NCBI RefSeq assembly: GCF_030271515.1
Contig: NZ_JASCXI010000005.1
Location: forward strand, 186,001-250,000
Length of the DNA stretch: 64,000 nt
Direction of reading: 5' to 3'
From: Erythrobacter oryzae
GTDB lineage: Bacteria > Pseudomonadota > Alphaproteobacteria > Sphingomonadales > Sphingomonadaceae
The position numbers and the translations under genes were made by a program. The notes under the pieces were generated by a model. The model had not been told where the DNA came from. It was given only the letters and a program-made list of their open reading frames with translations, and made no database searches. How positions within the stretch are numbered: position 1 is the first letter of the stretch; each line of letters starts with the position of its first letter. Below are positions 1-9,558 of this stretch, in pieces.

Positions 1-651
1 TACGACATCATGAACGACGCCATGTCGGGCGGGATGCACCGCTTGTGGAAGGACCGCTTTGTGCGCCGCGTGAAGCCGCAGCCGGGCGAGCAGATCCTCG
101 ACATGGCGGGCGGCACCGGCGACATCGCCTTCCGCATGGCCGAACGCGGCGCGCACATCACGGTCGCCGACATCAACCAGGACATGCTCGACGTCGGCGC
201 CGAACGCGCGCTCGAACGCGGGTTCGACGAGGAGGACGGCGCGCTCGTCTTCACCTGCCAGAACGCCGAAAGCGTCAGCTTCGCCAGCAACACTTTCGAC
301 GCATACACCATCGCCTTCGGCATCCGGAACGTCACCCACATCGACAAGGCGCTGGCCGAGGCCCTCCGGGTCCTGCGTCCGGGCGGGCGGTTCTTCTGCC
401 TCGAGTTCTCGACCGTCGAGTGGTCGGGGCTGAAAGAGGCCTACGATATCTATTCCGAACACCTCCTGCCGCGCATGGGGCAGGCGATCGCGGGGGACGC
501 CGATTCCTACCGCTACCTCGCCGAATCGATCCGCAAGTTTCCGCCCATGCCCGCCTTCGAGCAGATGATCCGCAAGGCCGGCTTCGCCAACACCAAGGTC
601 GAGCCGATCATGGGCGGGCTGGTGGCGATCCACTCGGGGTGGAAGATCTGA
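1..651 (+). CDS. ubiE: Ubiquinone/menaquinone biosynthesis C-methyltransferase UbiE (5' end outside window)
   Basis: Class I SAM-dependent methyltransferase that methylates the benzoquinol ring in ubiquinone biosynthesis. The frame is open from base 1, reading [18 protein letters not shown], a stretch that lies some way inside UbiE proteins, so the start codon lies upstream of the window. The SAM-binding motif I is [12 protein letters not shown], followed by the acidic residue strand VADIN, and the post-motif region [13 protein letters not shown] and [14 protein letters not shown] are typical of the family. It ends 4 bases before ubiB, so the two are almost certainly co-transcribed, matching their shared role in quinone synthesis. 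Confidence 0.95.
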   Translation, partial: YDIMNDAMSGGMHRLWKDRFVRRVKPQPGEQILDMAGGTGDIAFRMAERGAHITVADINQDMLDVGAERALERGFDEEDGALVFTCQNAESVSFASNTFDAYTIAFGIRNVTHIDKALAEALRVLRPGGRFFCLEFSTVEWSGLKEAYDIYSEHLLPRMGQAIAGDADSYRYLAESIRKFPPMPAFEQMIRKAGFANTKVEPIMGGLVAIHSGWKI

Positions 652-655
652 CCCA

Positions 656-2212
656 GTGACCGCGTCTGTCGTCCACCTCTCCCGCCTCGCGCGCTGGGGC
701 GTCACGCTCGCCCGCAGGCGCGCGCTGGTGGGGATCGAGAATGATCCCAACGCGCCGATTGCCCTGCGCAACCTGGTGCGGCTGGCGCGGCTCGCGACGC
801 TGACCGGCAAGGCGGGCCCGCGCGATTACGCCGGGGCCTTCCGCGCCATCGGCCCGGCGGCGATCAAGCTCGGCCAGAGCCTCGCCACCCGCCCCGACCT
901 CGTCGGCGAGGAGGCGGCGAACAATCTGCTGTCCTTGCAGGACTCGCTCCCGCCGGTGCCCTTCGCGCAGATCAAGGCCGCGATCGAATCGAGCTTCGGC
1001 CAGCCGCTCGACAAGCTGTTCGCCGAAATCGACCCCGAGCCGGTCGGCGCGGCGAGCATCGCGCAGGTGCACAAGGGCGTCACCACCGATGGCCGCAAGG
1101 TCGCGATCAAGGTGCTGCGCCCCGGCATCCGCGAGAAATTCGCGCGCGACATCCAGACCTACGAATGGGCCGCCGCCCATGTCGAGGCGATGGGCGGTGA
1201 GGCCAGCCGCCTGCGCCCGCGCCTCACCATCGCCAATTTCAAGCGCTGGACCAATTCCGAGCTCGACCTCAGGCGCGAGGCCGCCTCGGCCAGCGAACTC
1301 GCCGAACAGATGGCTGGCGTTCCGGGCTACCGCATCCCGACCATCGACTGGGACCGCACCAATGGCCGGGTGATGACCATCGAGTGGATCGACGGGGTCA
1401 AGATCAGCCGCGTCGACGAGCTGCGCGCACGCGGGCATGACCTCGCCGCGATCTCCGAGCGCCTCGTCATCAGCTTCCTCACCCAGGCGATCAGCGCGGG
1501 CTTCTTCCATGCCGACATGCACCAGGGCAACCTGTTCGTGGAGGACGACGGCACCATTGTCGCGATCGATTTCGGGATCATGGGCCGGATCGACCGCCGC
1601 GCGCGCCAGTGGCTGGCGGAAATCCTCTACGGGCTGACCACAGGCAACTACCAGCGCGTCGCCGAGATCCATTTCGAGGCGCAATATGTGCCGAGTTACC
1701 ACTCGGTCGGCGAATTCGCGACCGCCTTGCGCGCCGTGGGCGAGCCTATGCGGGGCAAGCCGGTGAAGGAGCTCTCGGTCGGCCAGATGCTCGACGGGCT
1801 CTTCGCGATCACCCGCGATTTCGACATGCAGACCCAGCCGCATCTGCTGCTGCTGCAAAAGACGATGGTGATGGTCGAAGGCATTGCCACGCAGCTCAAC
1901 CCCGACATCAACATGTGGGACACCGCCGCGCCCTATGTGCGCGAATGGATCCGTGACGAGCTGGGGCCCGAGGCGGCGCTGGCCGACCGGCTCAAGACCG
2001 ATGCCGAGACCCTGCTGCGCCTGCCCGGCCTGATCCGCCGCGTGGAGGAAATGTTCCCGCCCAAGGGCGGCGCGCCCGAGCCGCCACCGCTCCCTGAGAT
2101 CCCGCTCATCATCGAGCGTCGCGAGGGGCCGGGCGTGCTCGGCTACCTCGTGGCTGGCCTTGCTGGCGCGGGCGCGCTGTGGGGAGCAATGGCGCTCGGC
2201 TGGATCGGATGA
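656..2212 (+). CDS. ubiB: Ubiquinone biosynthesis protein UbiB (ABC1/ADCK atypical kinase)
   Basis: Membrane-associated atypical protein-kinase-like ATPase required for ubiquinone synthesis. The 518-residue protein starts at GTG 656, just after ubiE. The family signature AIKLGQSLATRPDL (the KxGQ region) is near residue 70, followed by the Ala-rich nucleotide loop PVGAASIAQVHKG, the lysine VAIKVLRPG, the catalytic-loop equivalent HADMHQGNLF near residue 285 and the metal-binding AIDFGIMGR. The C-terminal tail is hydrophobic (VLGYLVAGLAGAGALWGAM), consistent with membrane anchoring. The length is normal. The last bases overlap the start of the next gene by ATGA, implying translational coupling. 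Confidence 0.95.
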   Translation: MTASVVHLSRLARWGVTLARRRALVGIENDPNAPIALRNLVRLARLATLTGKAGPRDYAGAFRAIGPAAIKLGQSLATRPDLVGEEAANNLLSLQDSLPPVPFAQIKAAIESSFGQPLDKLFAEIDPEPVGAASIAQVHKGVTTDGRKVAIKVLRPGIREKFARDIQTYEWAAAHVEAMGGEASRLRPRLTIANFKRWTNSELDLRREAASASELAEQMAGVPGYRIPTIDWDRTNGRVMTIEWIDGVKISRVDELRARGHDLAAISERLVISFLTQAISAGFFHADMHQGNLFVEDDGTIVAIDFGIMGRIDRRARQWLAEILYGLTTGNYQRVAEIHFEAQYVPSYHSVGEFATALRAVGEPMRGKPVKELSVGQMLDGLFAITRDFDMQTQPHLLLLQKTMVMVEGIATQLNPDINMWDTAAPYVREWIRDELGPEAALADRLKTDAETLLRLPGLIRRVEEMFPPKGGAPEPPPLPEIPLIIERREGPGVLGYLVAGLAGAGALWGAMALGWIG

Positions 2213-3360
2213 CGGCCGACGCTCGGCCATCGCTCTTGGAGCGGTGGGAGGCGCTGGGCCGGCCGTTTCCGCACCTGCCCCGCTGGGCGGCGGCGCTTGT
2301 GCTGGCCCTTGCCCTCGCAGCGGCTGCCGCCGGGGCCTTGAGCGCGGCGCGTGCGCCGACGAGCGGGCCGGCTGACCGGTCCGCAACGCCGGCGCACGCC
2401 GCCGCGCCGCGCACGGAGGCCCATTCCGTCACGCGCGCCAAGGGCGACATGGCGCTCTATGCGCGCATCGCCGCGCGCGTCGCCGCGGGCGAGGGCTACC
2501 ACGCAGCCGCGCTCGCCGAGCACCGGGCGAGCGGCTACCCGACGCGCCCTTTCGTCACGGTCCGCCTGCCGACGCTCGCATGGTTGCAGGCGGCGATCGG
2601 CGCGGACGGCGTGCGCTGGCTGGCCTTGGCGCTGGTCGCGGCCGCCATTGCTGCGCTCGTCTGGAGGGCGGTGCCGCTCGCCAGTATCGAGGAGCGCGTC
2701 ATCGCGGCCGCGCTGCTCGCCGCAGGCGGCGGCGCGGCGCTCTCGCCGGTGGCCGCGTATGACCATGACTTCATCGCCGGGGTGCTGCTGAGCCTCGCGC
2801 TGCTCGTCTGGCGCCCGGAGCGCTGGTGGCCTGCCCTGCTCGCCGCCGCCGCCGCGCTCGCGGTGCGCGAGCTCGCGGCGCCCTTCGTGGTGCTGTGGCT
2901 CGCCTTCGCCCTCGCCGAGGGCCGCAGGCACGAGGTGCTCGCGCTCGCCGCCCTGTTGGCCCTGTTCGCGGGCGGCCTTGCCGCGCACGCGCTCGCGGTC
3001 GATGCCCTGCAGCTGCCGGGCGACCTCGCCTCGCAGGGGTGGGACGCGCGTGCGGGTTATGGCGTGCCGCTGGCGGGACTTCTCGAATTGACCGGCCTGC
3101 GCCACCTCCCGCCAATCCTCGCCGCCCCGCTGGCAGTGCTGCCGCTTATCGGCTGGGCGGGCCTGGGCGGGCGCATGGGCCTCTTCGCGACCCTGTGGTT
3201 CACGGGGCTCGCCACCATGATGGCGCTCTTCGCGCGGCCCCAGAATTACTACTGGGTCGAGCTGATCCTGCCCGCCTACGCCATCGGCCTCGCCTTCGCC
3301 CCGCGCGCGCTGGCCGAGCTTTTCGCGCAGGCGACCGAGCGAATCTCAAAGCAAATTTAA
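2209..3360 (+). CDS. Polytopic integral membrane protein of unknown function
   Basis: I do not recognise a specific family. The 383-residue protein has many hydrophobic segments: one near residues 25-45, then several closely spaced Ala/Leu-rich helices from about residue 130 to the C-terminus. Polar loops with charged residues (for example the RAKGDMALYARIAARVAAGEGY region) face one side. That early loop plus multiple helices resembles the layout of lipid-linked-sugar-using glycosyltransferases, but I see no diagnostic motif, so this is speculation. The ATG at 2209 overlaps the ubiB stop as ATGA, which decides the start over an in-frame ATG at 2179. It sits between ubiB and coaBC in one transcription direction. 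Confidence 0.75.
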   Translation: MTADARPSLLERWEALGRPFPHLPRWAAALVLALALAAAAAGALSAARAPTSGPADRSATPAHAAAPRTEAHSVTRAKGDMALYARIAARVAAGEGYHAAALAEHRASGYPTRPFVTVRLPTLAWLQAAIGADGVRWLALALVAAAIAALVWRAVPLASIEERVIAAALLAAGGGAALSPVAAYDHDFIAGVLLSLALLVWRPERWWPALLAAAAALAVRELAAPFVVLWLAFALAEGRRHEVLALAALLALFAGGLAAHALAVDALQLPGDLASQGWDARAGYGVPLAGLLELTGLRHLPPILAAPLAVLPLIGWAGLGGRMGLFATLWFTGLATMMALFARPQNYYWVELILPAYAIGLAFAPRALAELFAQATERISKQI

Positions 3361-3436
3361 CCAAACTTTGCGATTGCAGGCGGGTGCACTATGTGCGCAA
3401 GAACCCCGGCATCGGCGTGAGAGGCGATTTGGCGAG

Positions 3437-5098
3437 ATGAGCGAGCAGGCAGACGCAGCGGGTTTTGCCCCACGCATCCTGCTGGTCGTGGGCGGCGGGA
3501 TCGCGGCCTACAAGGCCTGCGAGCTGGTGCGCCTGATCCGCAAGGGCGGCGGGGACGTCACCTGCGTGCTCACCAAGGGCGGGCAGCAATTCGTCACCCC
3601 GATGTCGCTCGCTGCCCTGAGCGAGAACCAGGTCTACACCAATCTCTTCGACCTCAAGAACGAGGCCGAGATGGGTCACATCCAATTGTCGCGCGAGGCT
3701 GACCTTGTGGTCGTCTGCCCGGCGACCGCCGATCTGCTCGCCAAGATGGCCGCAGGCATCGCCGATGACCTTGCCACTACGCTGATCCTCGCCACCGACA
3801 AGCCGGTGATGGCCGTGCCCGCCATGAACGTGCGGATGTGGGAGCACGAGGCGACCCAGCGCAATATCGGGCTGCTCAAGGCCGCGGGCGTCACCGTGCT
3901 CCACCCCGACAAGGGTGCGATGGCCTGCGGCGAGTTCGGCTATGGCCGCCTGCCCGAGCCCGAGGCGATCTGGCGCGAGATCGCCGCCCATTTCGGCGTG
4001 GTCGTGCCCGAGGCTCATGCCCCCGCACGCGGTCCGCTAATCGAAGTTGAAGCGCTCGAGCCCGAGGAAGAGGACGACGGCGCCGCCGCCATGCCCGAAG
4101 GCGGGCTCAGCGGGTTCTTCTCGCGCATCATCCCGCGCTCGACCGCCAAGCGCACCCATGACGAGATCGAGGCCGAATACGAAGATCTGCCCGAGACGAT
4201 CCCCGAGGACCTGCTGCCCGAGGAGCCCGCGCCCGAATTCAACCCCGATTTCGCCGGGCCGCTGCTCGCGCGCAAGGGCAAGGCCGGGGCCGCGCCGCCA
4301 ATGGATGCGGGCGCGGTCAATCACCTGATCGACCCCCGCAAGGCCCCCCCGCTGCCCGCCGTACCCGAGGTGCCCGAGGAGATCGAGGACGAGCTCGGCG
4401 AAGTGCCCGGGGGCGAGGATTTCGCTCTCGAGCCCGCACACCGCCCGCTCCACGGCCGCCACGTTCTGGTCACCGCCGGGCCGACCTGGGAGGCGATCGA
4501 CCCGGTGCGCTACATCGCCAACCGCTCGAGCGGCAAGCAGGGCTTCGCGATCGCCGCCGCCGCGGCCGCGCTTGGCGCGCGGGTGACTTTGGTCGCGGGG
4601 CCGGTCGCGCTGAAGACCCCCGCGGGCGTCAGCCGCATCGATGTCGAGAGCGCGCACGAGATGCAGCAGGCCGTCCGCCGCGCGCTGCCCGCCGATGTCG
4701 CGGTGATGGTCGCCGCCGTCGCCGACTGGCGGCCGCGCGACTATCAGGGCCGCAAGATCAAGAAGCGCGAATCCGCGCCGCCCGTGCTGATGCTGACCGA
4801 GAACCCCGACATCCTGATCAACCTGTCGGCAGGCAGCCATCGCCCCGGCCTCGTGGTGGGCTTTGCGGCCGAGACCGAGAAGGTGCTCGACAACGCCAAG
4901 GCCAAGCGCAAGCGCAAGGGCGCGGACTGGATCGTCGCCAACGACGTGTCGGGCAGCGTGATGGGCGGCGATCTGAACCGCGTCACCATCGTCACCGCGG
5001 AGGGGGTCGAGACGCTCGACGAAATGCCCAAGTCTGCCGTCGCGATGGCGCTGGTCGAACGCATCGCCGCCGCGCTCCACGCGGAGGCGGCTGAGTGA
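3437..5098 (+). CDS. coaBC: Bifunctional phosphopantothenoylcysteine decarboxylase / phosphopantothenate-cysteine ligase CoaBC
   Basis: Carries out two consecutive steps of coenzyme A synthesis: ligation of cysteine to 4'-phosphopantothenate and decarboxylation to 4'-phosphopantetheine. The N-terminal flavoprotein CoaC domain (about residues 10-195) has the active-site His in MGHIQLSR and the substrate-recognition clamp PAMNVRMW. The C-terminal CoaB domain (about 340-553) begins [18 protein letters not shown] and has [12 protein letters not shown] and the NPDI and DWIVAND motifs. Between them is an unusual acidic, proline-rich linker of about 140 residues, making the protein 553 residues instead of the usual 400 or so. 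ATG 3437 is the first start giving the canonical N-terminus. The stop overlaps the dut GTG. Confidence 0.94.
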   Translation: MSEQADAAGFAPRILLVVGGGIAAYKACELVRLIRKGGGDVTCVLTKGGQQFVTPMSLAALSENQVYTNLFDLKNEAEMGHIQLSREADLVVVCPATADLLAKMAAGIADDLATTLILATDKPVMAVPAMNVRMWEHEATQRNIGLLKAAGVTVLHPDKGAMACGEFGYGRLPEPEAIWREIAAHFGVVVPEAHAPARGPLIEVEALEPEEEDDGAAAMPEGGLSGFFSRIIPRSTAKRTHDEIEAEYEDLPETIPEDLLPEEPAPEFNPDFAGPLLARKGKAGAAPPMDAGAVNHLIDPRKAPPLPAVPEVPEEIEDELGEVPGGEDFALEPAHRPLHGRHVLVTAGPTWEAIDPVRYIANRSSGKQGFAIAAAAAALGARVTLVAGPVALKTPAGVSRIDVESAHEMQQAVRRALPADVAVMVAAVADWRPRDYQGRKIKKRESAPPVLMLTENPDILINLSAGSHRPGLVVGFAAETEKVLDNAKAKRKRKGADWIVANDVSGSVMGGDLNRVTIVTAEGVETLDEMPKSAVAMALVERIAAALHAEAAE

Positions 5099-5547
5099 GC
5101 GTCAAGGTTGAGGTAAAGCGCCTGCCGCACGGCGAGGGCCTTCCGCTCCCCGCCTATGCCACCAGCGGCGCGGCGGGGATGGACGTGGTGAGCGCCGAGG
5201 ACGTGACCCTTGTCCCGGGAGCGCGCCACGCGGTCGCCACGGGCCTTTCGATGGCGATCCCCGCAGGCTTCGAAATCCAGGTGCGGCCCCGCTCGGGGCT
5301 GGCGCTGAAGCACGGCATCTCGGTGCCCAACACCCCCGGCACGATCGACAGCGACTATCGCGGCGAGCTGAAGGTGATTCTGATCAACCTCGGCAGTGAG
5401 CCCTTCGCGATTCAGCGCGGCGACCGCGTGGCCCAGCTGGTGCTCGCGCCGGTGGTGCAGGCAGCGTGGGACGAGGTCGCGGAGCTTGACGCGACCGAGC
5501 GGGGCGAGAGTGGTTTCGGGTCGACCGGGGGGCACGCCGGGCTTTAA
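5095..5547 (+). CDS. dut: Deoxyuridine 5'-triphosphate nucleotidohydrolase (dUTPase)
   Basis: Hydrolyses dUTP to dUMP and pyrophosphate, keeping uracil out of DNA and supplying dTMP synthesis. The 150-residue length fits the homotrimeric family. Family motifs are present in order: [12 protein letters not shown] (motif 1), [10 protein letters not shown] (motif 2/3), the uracil-binding [14 protein letters not shown] (motif 3), [10 protein letters not shown] (motif 4) and the C-terminal lid [10 protein letters not shown] (motif 5). It starts at GTG 5095, overlapping the coaBC stop by four bases (GTGA). The coaBC-dut coupling is common in alphaproteobacteria. Confidence 0.95.
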   Translation: MSVKVEVKRLPHGEGLPLPAYATSGAAGMDVVSAEDVTLVPGARHAVATGLSMAIPAGFEIQVRPRSGLALKHGISVPNTPGTIDSDYRGELKVILINLGSEPFAIQRGDRVAQLVLAPVVQAAWDEVAELDATERGESGFGSTGGHAGL

Positions 5548-5618
5548 GGCGTTCGTTGCTCTCTTTGTTCGGATCGGTTAAGTCTTCGAATACGAAGGTA
5601 TTCTCGGAGCCTATGGCT

Positions 5619-6227
5619 ATGCCTATTCGACTTGTAACTCTTCTCATCTTCTGTTTGGCACTCAGCGGATGCTGGGTCTCGGATCGGTCATTAATGCCTG
5701 CTGCTGAACGCGACTCGTTCGAGTTTACTGGATCGTTTTTCACTGATGACCAGGAGTTCTTTTTGACACAGGACGAGAGCAAGGTTCTAACAATAAACAC
5801 TAAAGAGTTAGGTGAGAAATCATATCGCGCTACAGTTGATTTACTCCGTGAAGAAAAAGAAGAAGTATCATCTGAAATATGGGGAAATGACCCTTCGGTC
5901 CCCGGTTTTGTTAGACATTATTTAATAGAACTTGAGATAAGAGTAGAAGATAAAAATCCAGTTTTTTACTACGAGATTTTAGAGGTATCGAAGGTTACCG
6001 CAAGCTCGTCAATATCGGTTACAAATTTTGAAGTTCAGTGTAATTCTAGCATATTTAAATTTGCACGTGATGAGGCCTATGTTGGTTGTGTCTTCGACAA
6101 CTATAATAGTGTCCGCTCTGCTGCTCTCGAAACACTGGCATGGTATGATGACCGTAGAATGCCGCTGGCTTTGACCCCCCAAGAGTATACGCGTTCGAAG
6201 CCTCAATTTGAGCAAAGCGTGCCCTGA
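5619..6227 (+). CDS. Orphan AT-rich putative lipoprotein
   Basis: Not a family I recognise. The N-terminus MPIRLVTLLIFCLALSGC is a clear lipoprotein signal peptide with a lipobox ending LSGC, so it should be membrane-anchored and face the periplasm. The mature part (about 185 residues) has scattered aromatic and acidic residues and no visible motif. ATG 5619 is preferred because GGAG (5606-5609) lies 9 bases upstream; ATG 5613 and ATG 5556 are in frame. Codon use and base composition are strikingly unlike the neighbours: runs such as gaagaaaaagaagaagta and many A/T third positions in an otherwise GC-rich window. This suggests recent horizontal acquisition of a single gene downstream of dut. 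Confidence 0.75.
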   Translation: MPIRLVTLLIFCLALSGCWVSDRSLMPAAERDSFEFTGSFFTDDQEFFLTQDESKVLTINTKELGEKSYRATVDLLREEKEEVSSEIWGNDPSVPGFVRHYLIELEIRVEDKNPVFYYEILEVSKVTASSSISVTNFEVQCNSSIFKFARDEAYVGCVFDNYNSVRSAALETLAWYDDRRMPLALTPQEYTRSKPQFEQSVP

Positions 6228-6517
6228 TTAGGCCGACCTCCTAACCGGATCCGTCCATCAGGCCACAAAACGGCGGCGCCGATCTCTTTGCATGGTCGGA
6301 AGGTTCGCGTATGCAGATTTATCAGGAAAGCTTGTTCGGCCTCGAAAGCTGAGCCTTCGCCGCTGCGCCGGCCCGTCAGTCCAACCGCACCACAACTCGC
6401 CGCAAAATCCCCCGCTCCCGTCGCCAGCCTCTTGTCAACCAAATAAGTTGAGTTATCTTCGCCAGAGTCGGACCATACCAATGGACGGTCATCAACGCCC
6501 TTTGAAGGAGCGCCGAC

Positions 6518-7237
6518 ATGGCCATTACCCAGACCCATTCTCTCGAACTCACCCCCGAGCGGCTTGCCGATGATCCGCTGATCCTCATCATCCCCGGTCT
6601 CGGCAACAGCGGCCCCGATCACTGGCAGACCCAGTGGGAGGCGCAGATCCCCGATGCCGAGCGGGTCGAGCTCGGGATGTGGGACGATCCGCATCGCAAC
6701 ACCTGGGTGAACAAGATCAACCTCGCGGTGCACCGCGCCGGGCGGCCGGTGATCCTCGTCGCGCACTCGCTCGGCTGCCATGCGGTCGCCTGGTGGGCGG
6801 AATACGAGCAGCCCGCCTATGGCAACCCCGTGGTCGGCGCGCTGCTGGTCGCCCCGCCCGATGCCGAGCGCGCGGGGGTGGACGAGCGGATCGCCCGCTT
6901 CGCCCCGACGCCGCGCCGCGCGCTGCCCTTCCCCGCCTTCCTCGCCGCGAGCGAGAACGACCCCTATTGCTCGCTTCGCAATGCGCGCGGCCTTGCCGCC
7001 GATTGGGGCGCGACCTTCGCCTATGCGGGCTCGATCGGGCATATCAACGCGGACAGCGGGATCGACGACTGGGCTTTCGGGCAATTGCTGCTCGCCCAAC
7101 TGCTGCGCGAGCATCGCACGCGGCAGGGGATTGGCCGCGAGGACGAAACCGCCACCCGCCGCCGGGCCGCAGCCCGCTACACCCGCCTGCCGTGGATCCA
7201 GAGCGCCGAGGGCGCGCGGCGGGCGAACGAATGGTGA
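6518..7237 (+). CDS. RBBP9/YdeN-family alpha/beta hydrolase
   Basis: Predicted cytoplasmic serine hydrolase; substrate unknown. The core reads LILIIPGLGNSGPDHWQTQW at the N-terminus, the typical opening of the RBBP9/YdeN family. The nucleophile is in VAHSLGCHA (Ser near residue 83), the acid in ASENDPYC (near 148) and the His in GSIGHINADSG (near 174), giving a complete triad. The family core is about 190 residues; this protein adds an Arg-rich tail of about 40 residues. The start is supported by AAGGAG at 6505-6510, 7 bases before ATG 6518. It stands alone, with about 290 bases of apparently non-coding DNA upstream. Confidence 0.88.
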   Translation: MAITQTHSLELTPERLADDPLILIIPGLGNSGPDHWQTQWEAQIPDAERVELGMWDDPHRNTWVNKINLAVHRAGRPVILVAHSLGCHAVAWWAEYEQPAYGNPVVGALLVAPPDAERAGVDERIARFAPTPRRALPFPAFLAASENDPYCSLRNARGLAADWGATFAYAGSIGHINADSGIDDWAFGQLLLAQLLREHRTRQGIGREDETATRRRAAARYTRLPWIQSAEGARRANEW

Positions 7238-7241
7238 GGCT

Positions 7242-7646
7242 TTAGGGCCGGTCTGCCTGCGCCCCGGTCTCAAGCGAGGCCGGGGCTTCGGGCACCTTCC
7301 AGTGCATCCACTGCACATAGCGGCCCGCAACCGCCTTCCCGCGCTTGTCGCGCGCGGGGGCGAAGCGCGCATAGCGGGTGAGGAGCCGGCAGGTGTTCTC
7401 GTCCAGCCGCGCATTGCCGCTGCTCTCGACGATCTCGCACGCCCTGACCCGGCCATCGCGTGTCACGGCAAGGGCGAAGCGCACCGAGCCGCCTTCATCG
7501 CAAGCGTGCCAGTCGCACATCCCGTCGATGTTACGGGGCCAGGTATCGGGCGACAGCGGCACCGGCGCTGTTTGCGCCAGGGTGGCGGCCGGGGCAACGA
7601 GAGCGATCAGAGCAAGGAGGGCGGGACGGATCACACTGCGGATCAT
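7242..7646 (-). CDS. Secreted TonB C-terminal-domain-like protein
   Basis: Small periplasmic protein of 134 residues. It has a Sec signal peptide (MIRSVIRPALLALIALVAPAA, cleavage near AQTA) and then a domain of the TonB C-terminal type: VRFALAVTRDGRVRACEIVES followed by LDENTCRLLTRYARFAPARD and a closing strand QWMHWKV. It lacks the proline-rich spanner and long membrane anchor of a true energy-transducing TonB, so it is more likely one of the stand-alone periplasmic proteins with this fold. Three cysteines may pair in the periplasm. It is convergent with the hydrolase gene, with 4 bases between the stops. The start is inferred from the signal peptide; the ribosome-binding site is weak. Confidence 0.75.
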   Translation of the reverse strand: MIRSVIRPALLALIALVAPAATLAQTAPVPLSPDTWPRNIDGMCDWHACDEGGSVRFALAVTRDGRVRACEIVESSGNARLDENTCRLLTRYARFAPARDKRGKAVAGRYVQWMHWKVPEAPASLETGAQADRP

Positions 7647-7669
7647 ACGCGTGAAGCAGGCAACAAAAA

Positions 7670-7695
7670 AGGCGGCGCGATCCCCTGCGCCGCCT
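7670..7695 (-). terminator. Rho-independent terminator of the DUF4136 gene
   Basis: A perfect 9-base stem AGGCGGCGC / GCGCCGCCT with an 8-base loop. On the minus strand the stem is followed by a T-rich run (the A-run at 7665-7670 on the plus strand). It lies between the DUF4136 gene, which ends at 7741, and the next minus-strand gene, which starts at 7646. Confidence 0.8.
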
Positions 7696-7740
7696 CTCTT
7701 TGTTCCCGTCCAAGGGTCTCTTGCGGAGTGTCCTACACCA

Positions 7741-8412
7741 TCAATCGACGGCGCGCACGGTCTTTTCGCTGTCGTCGCGAATCGTGATGCGCACGGTCTC
7801 GCCCGAATTGCCGGGGAAGCCGGTGAACAGCGCGTCCACGAGGTTGGGCACGAGGCGCGGCAGGCGGTTCGAGCGCGACACCGCCTCGGCCTTGCCTTCG
7901 AACAGGCGCTGGCCATCGGCGCGGCGGTCGATCTTCACGTCGACGCCGCTGGTGTAGATCGTGTAGCTGCGCACATTGGGGCCGCCCAGGAAGGGGTCGT
8001 TGAAGCCGAAGCCCCAGCCGCCACCCCAGCCGCCGCCCCAACCGCCCCAGCCGCCCCAACGGCCCCACGGGCCGAAGCCGGCGCCGACGCCCGGATCGGT
8101 GCGCACGCGCTCACGCCCGCCATCGACGCGGTAGTCGAAGCGCACCAGCATGTCGGCGGTCTCGGGCGAGGCAGCCTTGGTATAGCCGAGCTCGGTCAGC
8201 TCGGCGGCGACCGCGTTGGCATAGTTCGCGAACTCGAGCCCGCCGGCCAGCTTGGGGTCTTCCGCCACGACCGCGAAGGTCTGGCCTGCAGGTGCAGGCA
8301 GCGGCACGGCGAAGCGCGAGACGTCCGCCTTGAACGGCGTGGCGCAGGCCGAAAGCCCGAGGGCGAGAGCGACGGGGAGGGCGAGGCGATTGAAAGTCTT
8401 CATCGAAGGCAT
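7741..8412 (-). CDS. DUF4136-family lipoprotein with Gly/Trp-rich insert
   Basis: Outer-membrane-type lipoprotein of unknown function. The signal peptide ends in ALGLSACATPF (lipobox LSAC). The mature N-terminus (DVSRFAVPLP, TFAVVAEDP) and the C-terminal part (TIYTSGVDVKIDRRADGQRLFEGKAE and the LVDALFTGFPG region) match the DUF4136 arrangement. In the middle, around residues 120-140, lies a Gly/Trp repeat built from GGWGG units, longer than I expect in the family and possibly a flexible surface loop. ATG 8412 is chosen because AGAGG lies about 8 bases upstream on the minus strand; ATG 8403 is an alternative. Confidence 0.85.
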   Translation of the reverse strand: MPSMKTFNRLALPVALALGLSACATPFKADVSRFAVPLPAPAGQTFAVVAEDPKLAGGLEFANYANAVAAELTELGYTKAASPETADMLVRFDYRVDGGRERVRTDPGVGAGFGPWGRWGGWGGWGGGWGGGWGFGFNDPFLGGPNVRSYTIYTSGVDVKIDRRADGQRLFEGKAEAVSRSNRLPRLVPNLVDALFTGFPGNSGETVRITIRDDSEKTVRAVD

Positions 8413-8540
8413 GATGGCACAACCTCTGTCTGGCGGCCATTGCAATGAAGGCAACGGCCTTTACCCGGGATACTCTATTACGCGCGAATGAACGGCAATT
8501 GAATATCCGTCGATAGTAACAAGCACTTCGTCGCAAATGC

Positions 8541-9557
8541 CTAGTGTCGCACCAGCCCCAGCGCCTTGTAGGCGGCATCGAGCGTCGGCGTGCCGCGCTC
8601 GCGCGCCTTGGCGGCCCCGCGGGCGAGGATCGCGTCAAGGGCTTCGCGATCCTCTTTCAGCGCCACGAAGCGGTCGCGGATCGGGCCGAGTTTGGCGACC
8701 AGCAGATCGGCCAGCGCGGGTTTGAACGCGCCAAAGCCCTGACCGCCATATTGCGCCAGCACCGCCTCCACCGATTCGCCCGACAGCGCGGCGTAGATGC
8801 CGACGAGGTTCTTCGCCTCTGCCCGCCCTTCAAGCCCAGCCTCTTCGGATGGAAGCGGCTCGGGATCGGTCTTCGCCTTCCTGATCTTCTGCGCCATCGT
8901 GTCGGCATCATCGACAAGGTTGATGCGGCTCATGTCGGAGGGGTCCGACTTCGACATCTTGGCGTTGCCGTCGCGCAGGGACATGATCCGCGCCGCCTCG
9001 GCCGGGATGATCGGCTCGGGCAGGGTGAAGACGGGGGCGTCCTCCGAAGCGAAGTCGTTGTTGAACTTCTGCGCGATGTCGCGGGCGAGCTCGAGGTGCT
9101 GCTTCTGGTCCTCGCCCACCGGCACATGGGTCGCCTGGTAGAGCAGCACGTCGGCGGCCTGGAGCACGGGGTAGGTGAAGAGCGCGACCGACTGCCCTTC
9201 GCGGTTCTTGCCCGCCTTGTCCTTCCACTGGGTCATGCGGTTCAGCCATCCCATGCGGGCCGTGCCGTTCAAAAGCCATTGGAGTTCGGCGTGCTGGGGC
9301 ACCTGCGCCTGATTGAACAGAACCGAGCGATCAGGGTCGATCCCGCAGGCCACCAGCGCCGCGACCATCTCGAGCGTGCCTTGATGCAGGGTCGCCGGAT
9401 CATGCGGCTGCGAGAGGGCATGGAGATCGGCGAGGAAGAACAGCGCCTCGGAACCGGGCTCCAGCGAATCCTGCATCGCCGCCCAGTTGCGGATCGCGCC
9501 CAGGTAATTGCCCAGATGCAGATTGCCCGTCGGCTGGATGCCGGAGACCACGCGCAT
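8541..9557 (-). CDS. trpS: Tryptophanyl-tRNA synthetase
   Basis: Class I aminoacyl-tRNA synthetase charging tRNA-Trp. At 338 residues it has the usual bacterial length. The N-terminus [20 protein letters not shown] carries the HIGH-type signature (HLGN), and the KMSKS loop is present exactly as [14 protein letters not shown]. Other hallmarks are FLADLHALS and the [17 protein letters not shown] substrate-binding segment. The start at 9557 is fixed by the conserved N-terminus. Its ATG follows the murJ stop codon after a single base, so it is translated from the murJ transcript. Confidence 0.97.
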   Translation of the reverse strand: MRVVSGIQPTGNLHLGNYLGAIRNWAAMQDSLEPGSEALFFLADLHALSQPHDPATLHQGTLEMVAALVACGIDPDRSVLFNQAQVPQHAELQWLLNGTARMGWLNRMTQWKDKAGKNREGQSVALFTYPVLQAADVLLYQATHVPVGEDQKQHLELARDIAQKFNNDFASEDAPVFTLPEPIIPAEAARIMSLRDGNAKMSKSDPSDMSRINLVDDADTMAQKIRKAKTDPEPLPSEEAGLEGRAEAKNLVGIYAALSGESVEAVLAQYGGQGFGAFKPALADLLVAKLGPIRDRFVALKEDREALDAILARGAAKARERGTPTLDAAYKALGLVRH

Positions 9558-9558
9558 G

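Noticed and set aside
608..2386. Long minus-strand open frame opposite ubiB
   Set aside because: High GC creates long shadow frames; the plus strand encodes a full UbiB with all motifs.
6228..6517. Gap before the hydrolase gene
   Set aside because: Read in both directions for a gene or RNA; only short frames with no start signal, no hairpin and T-run were found.
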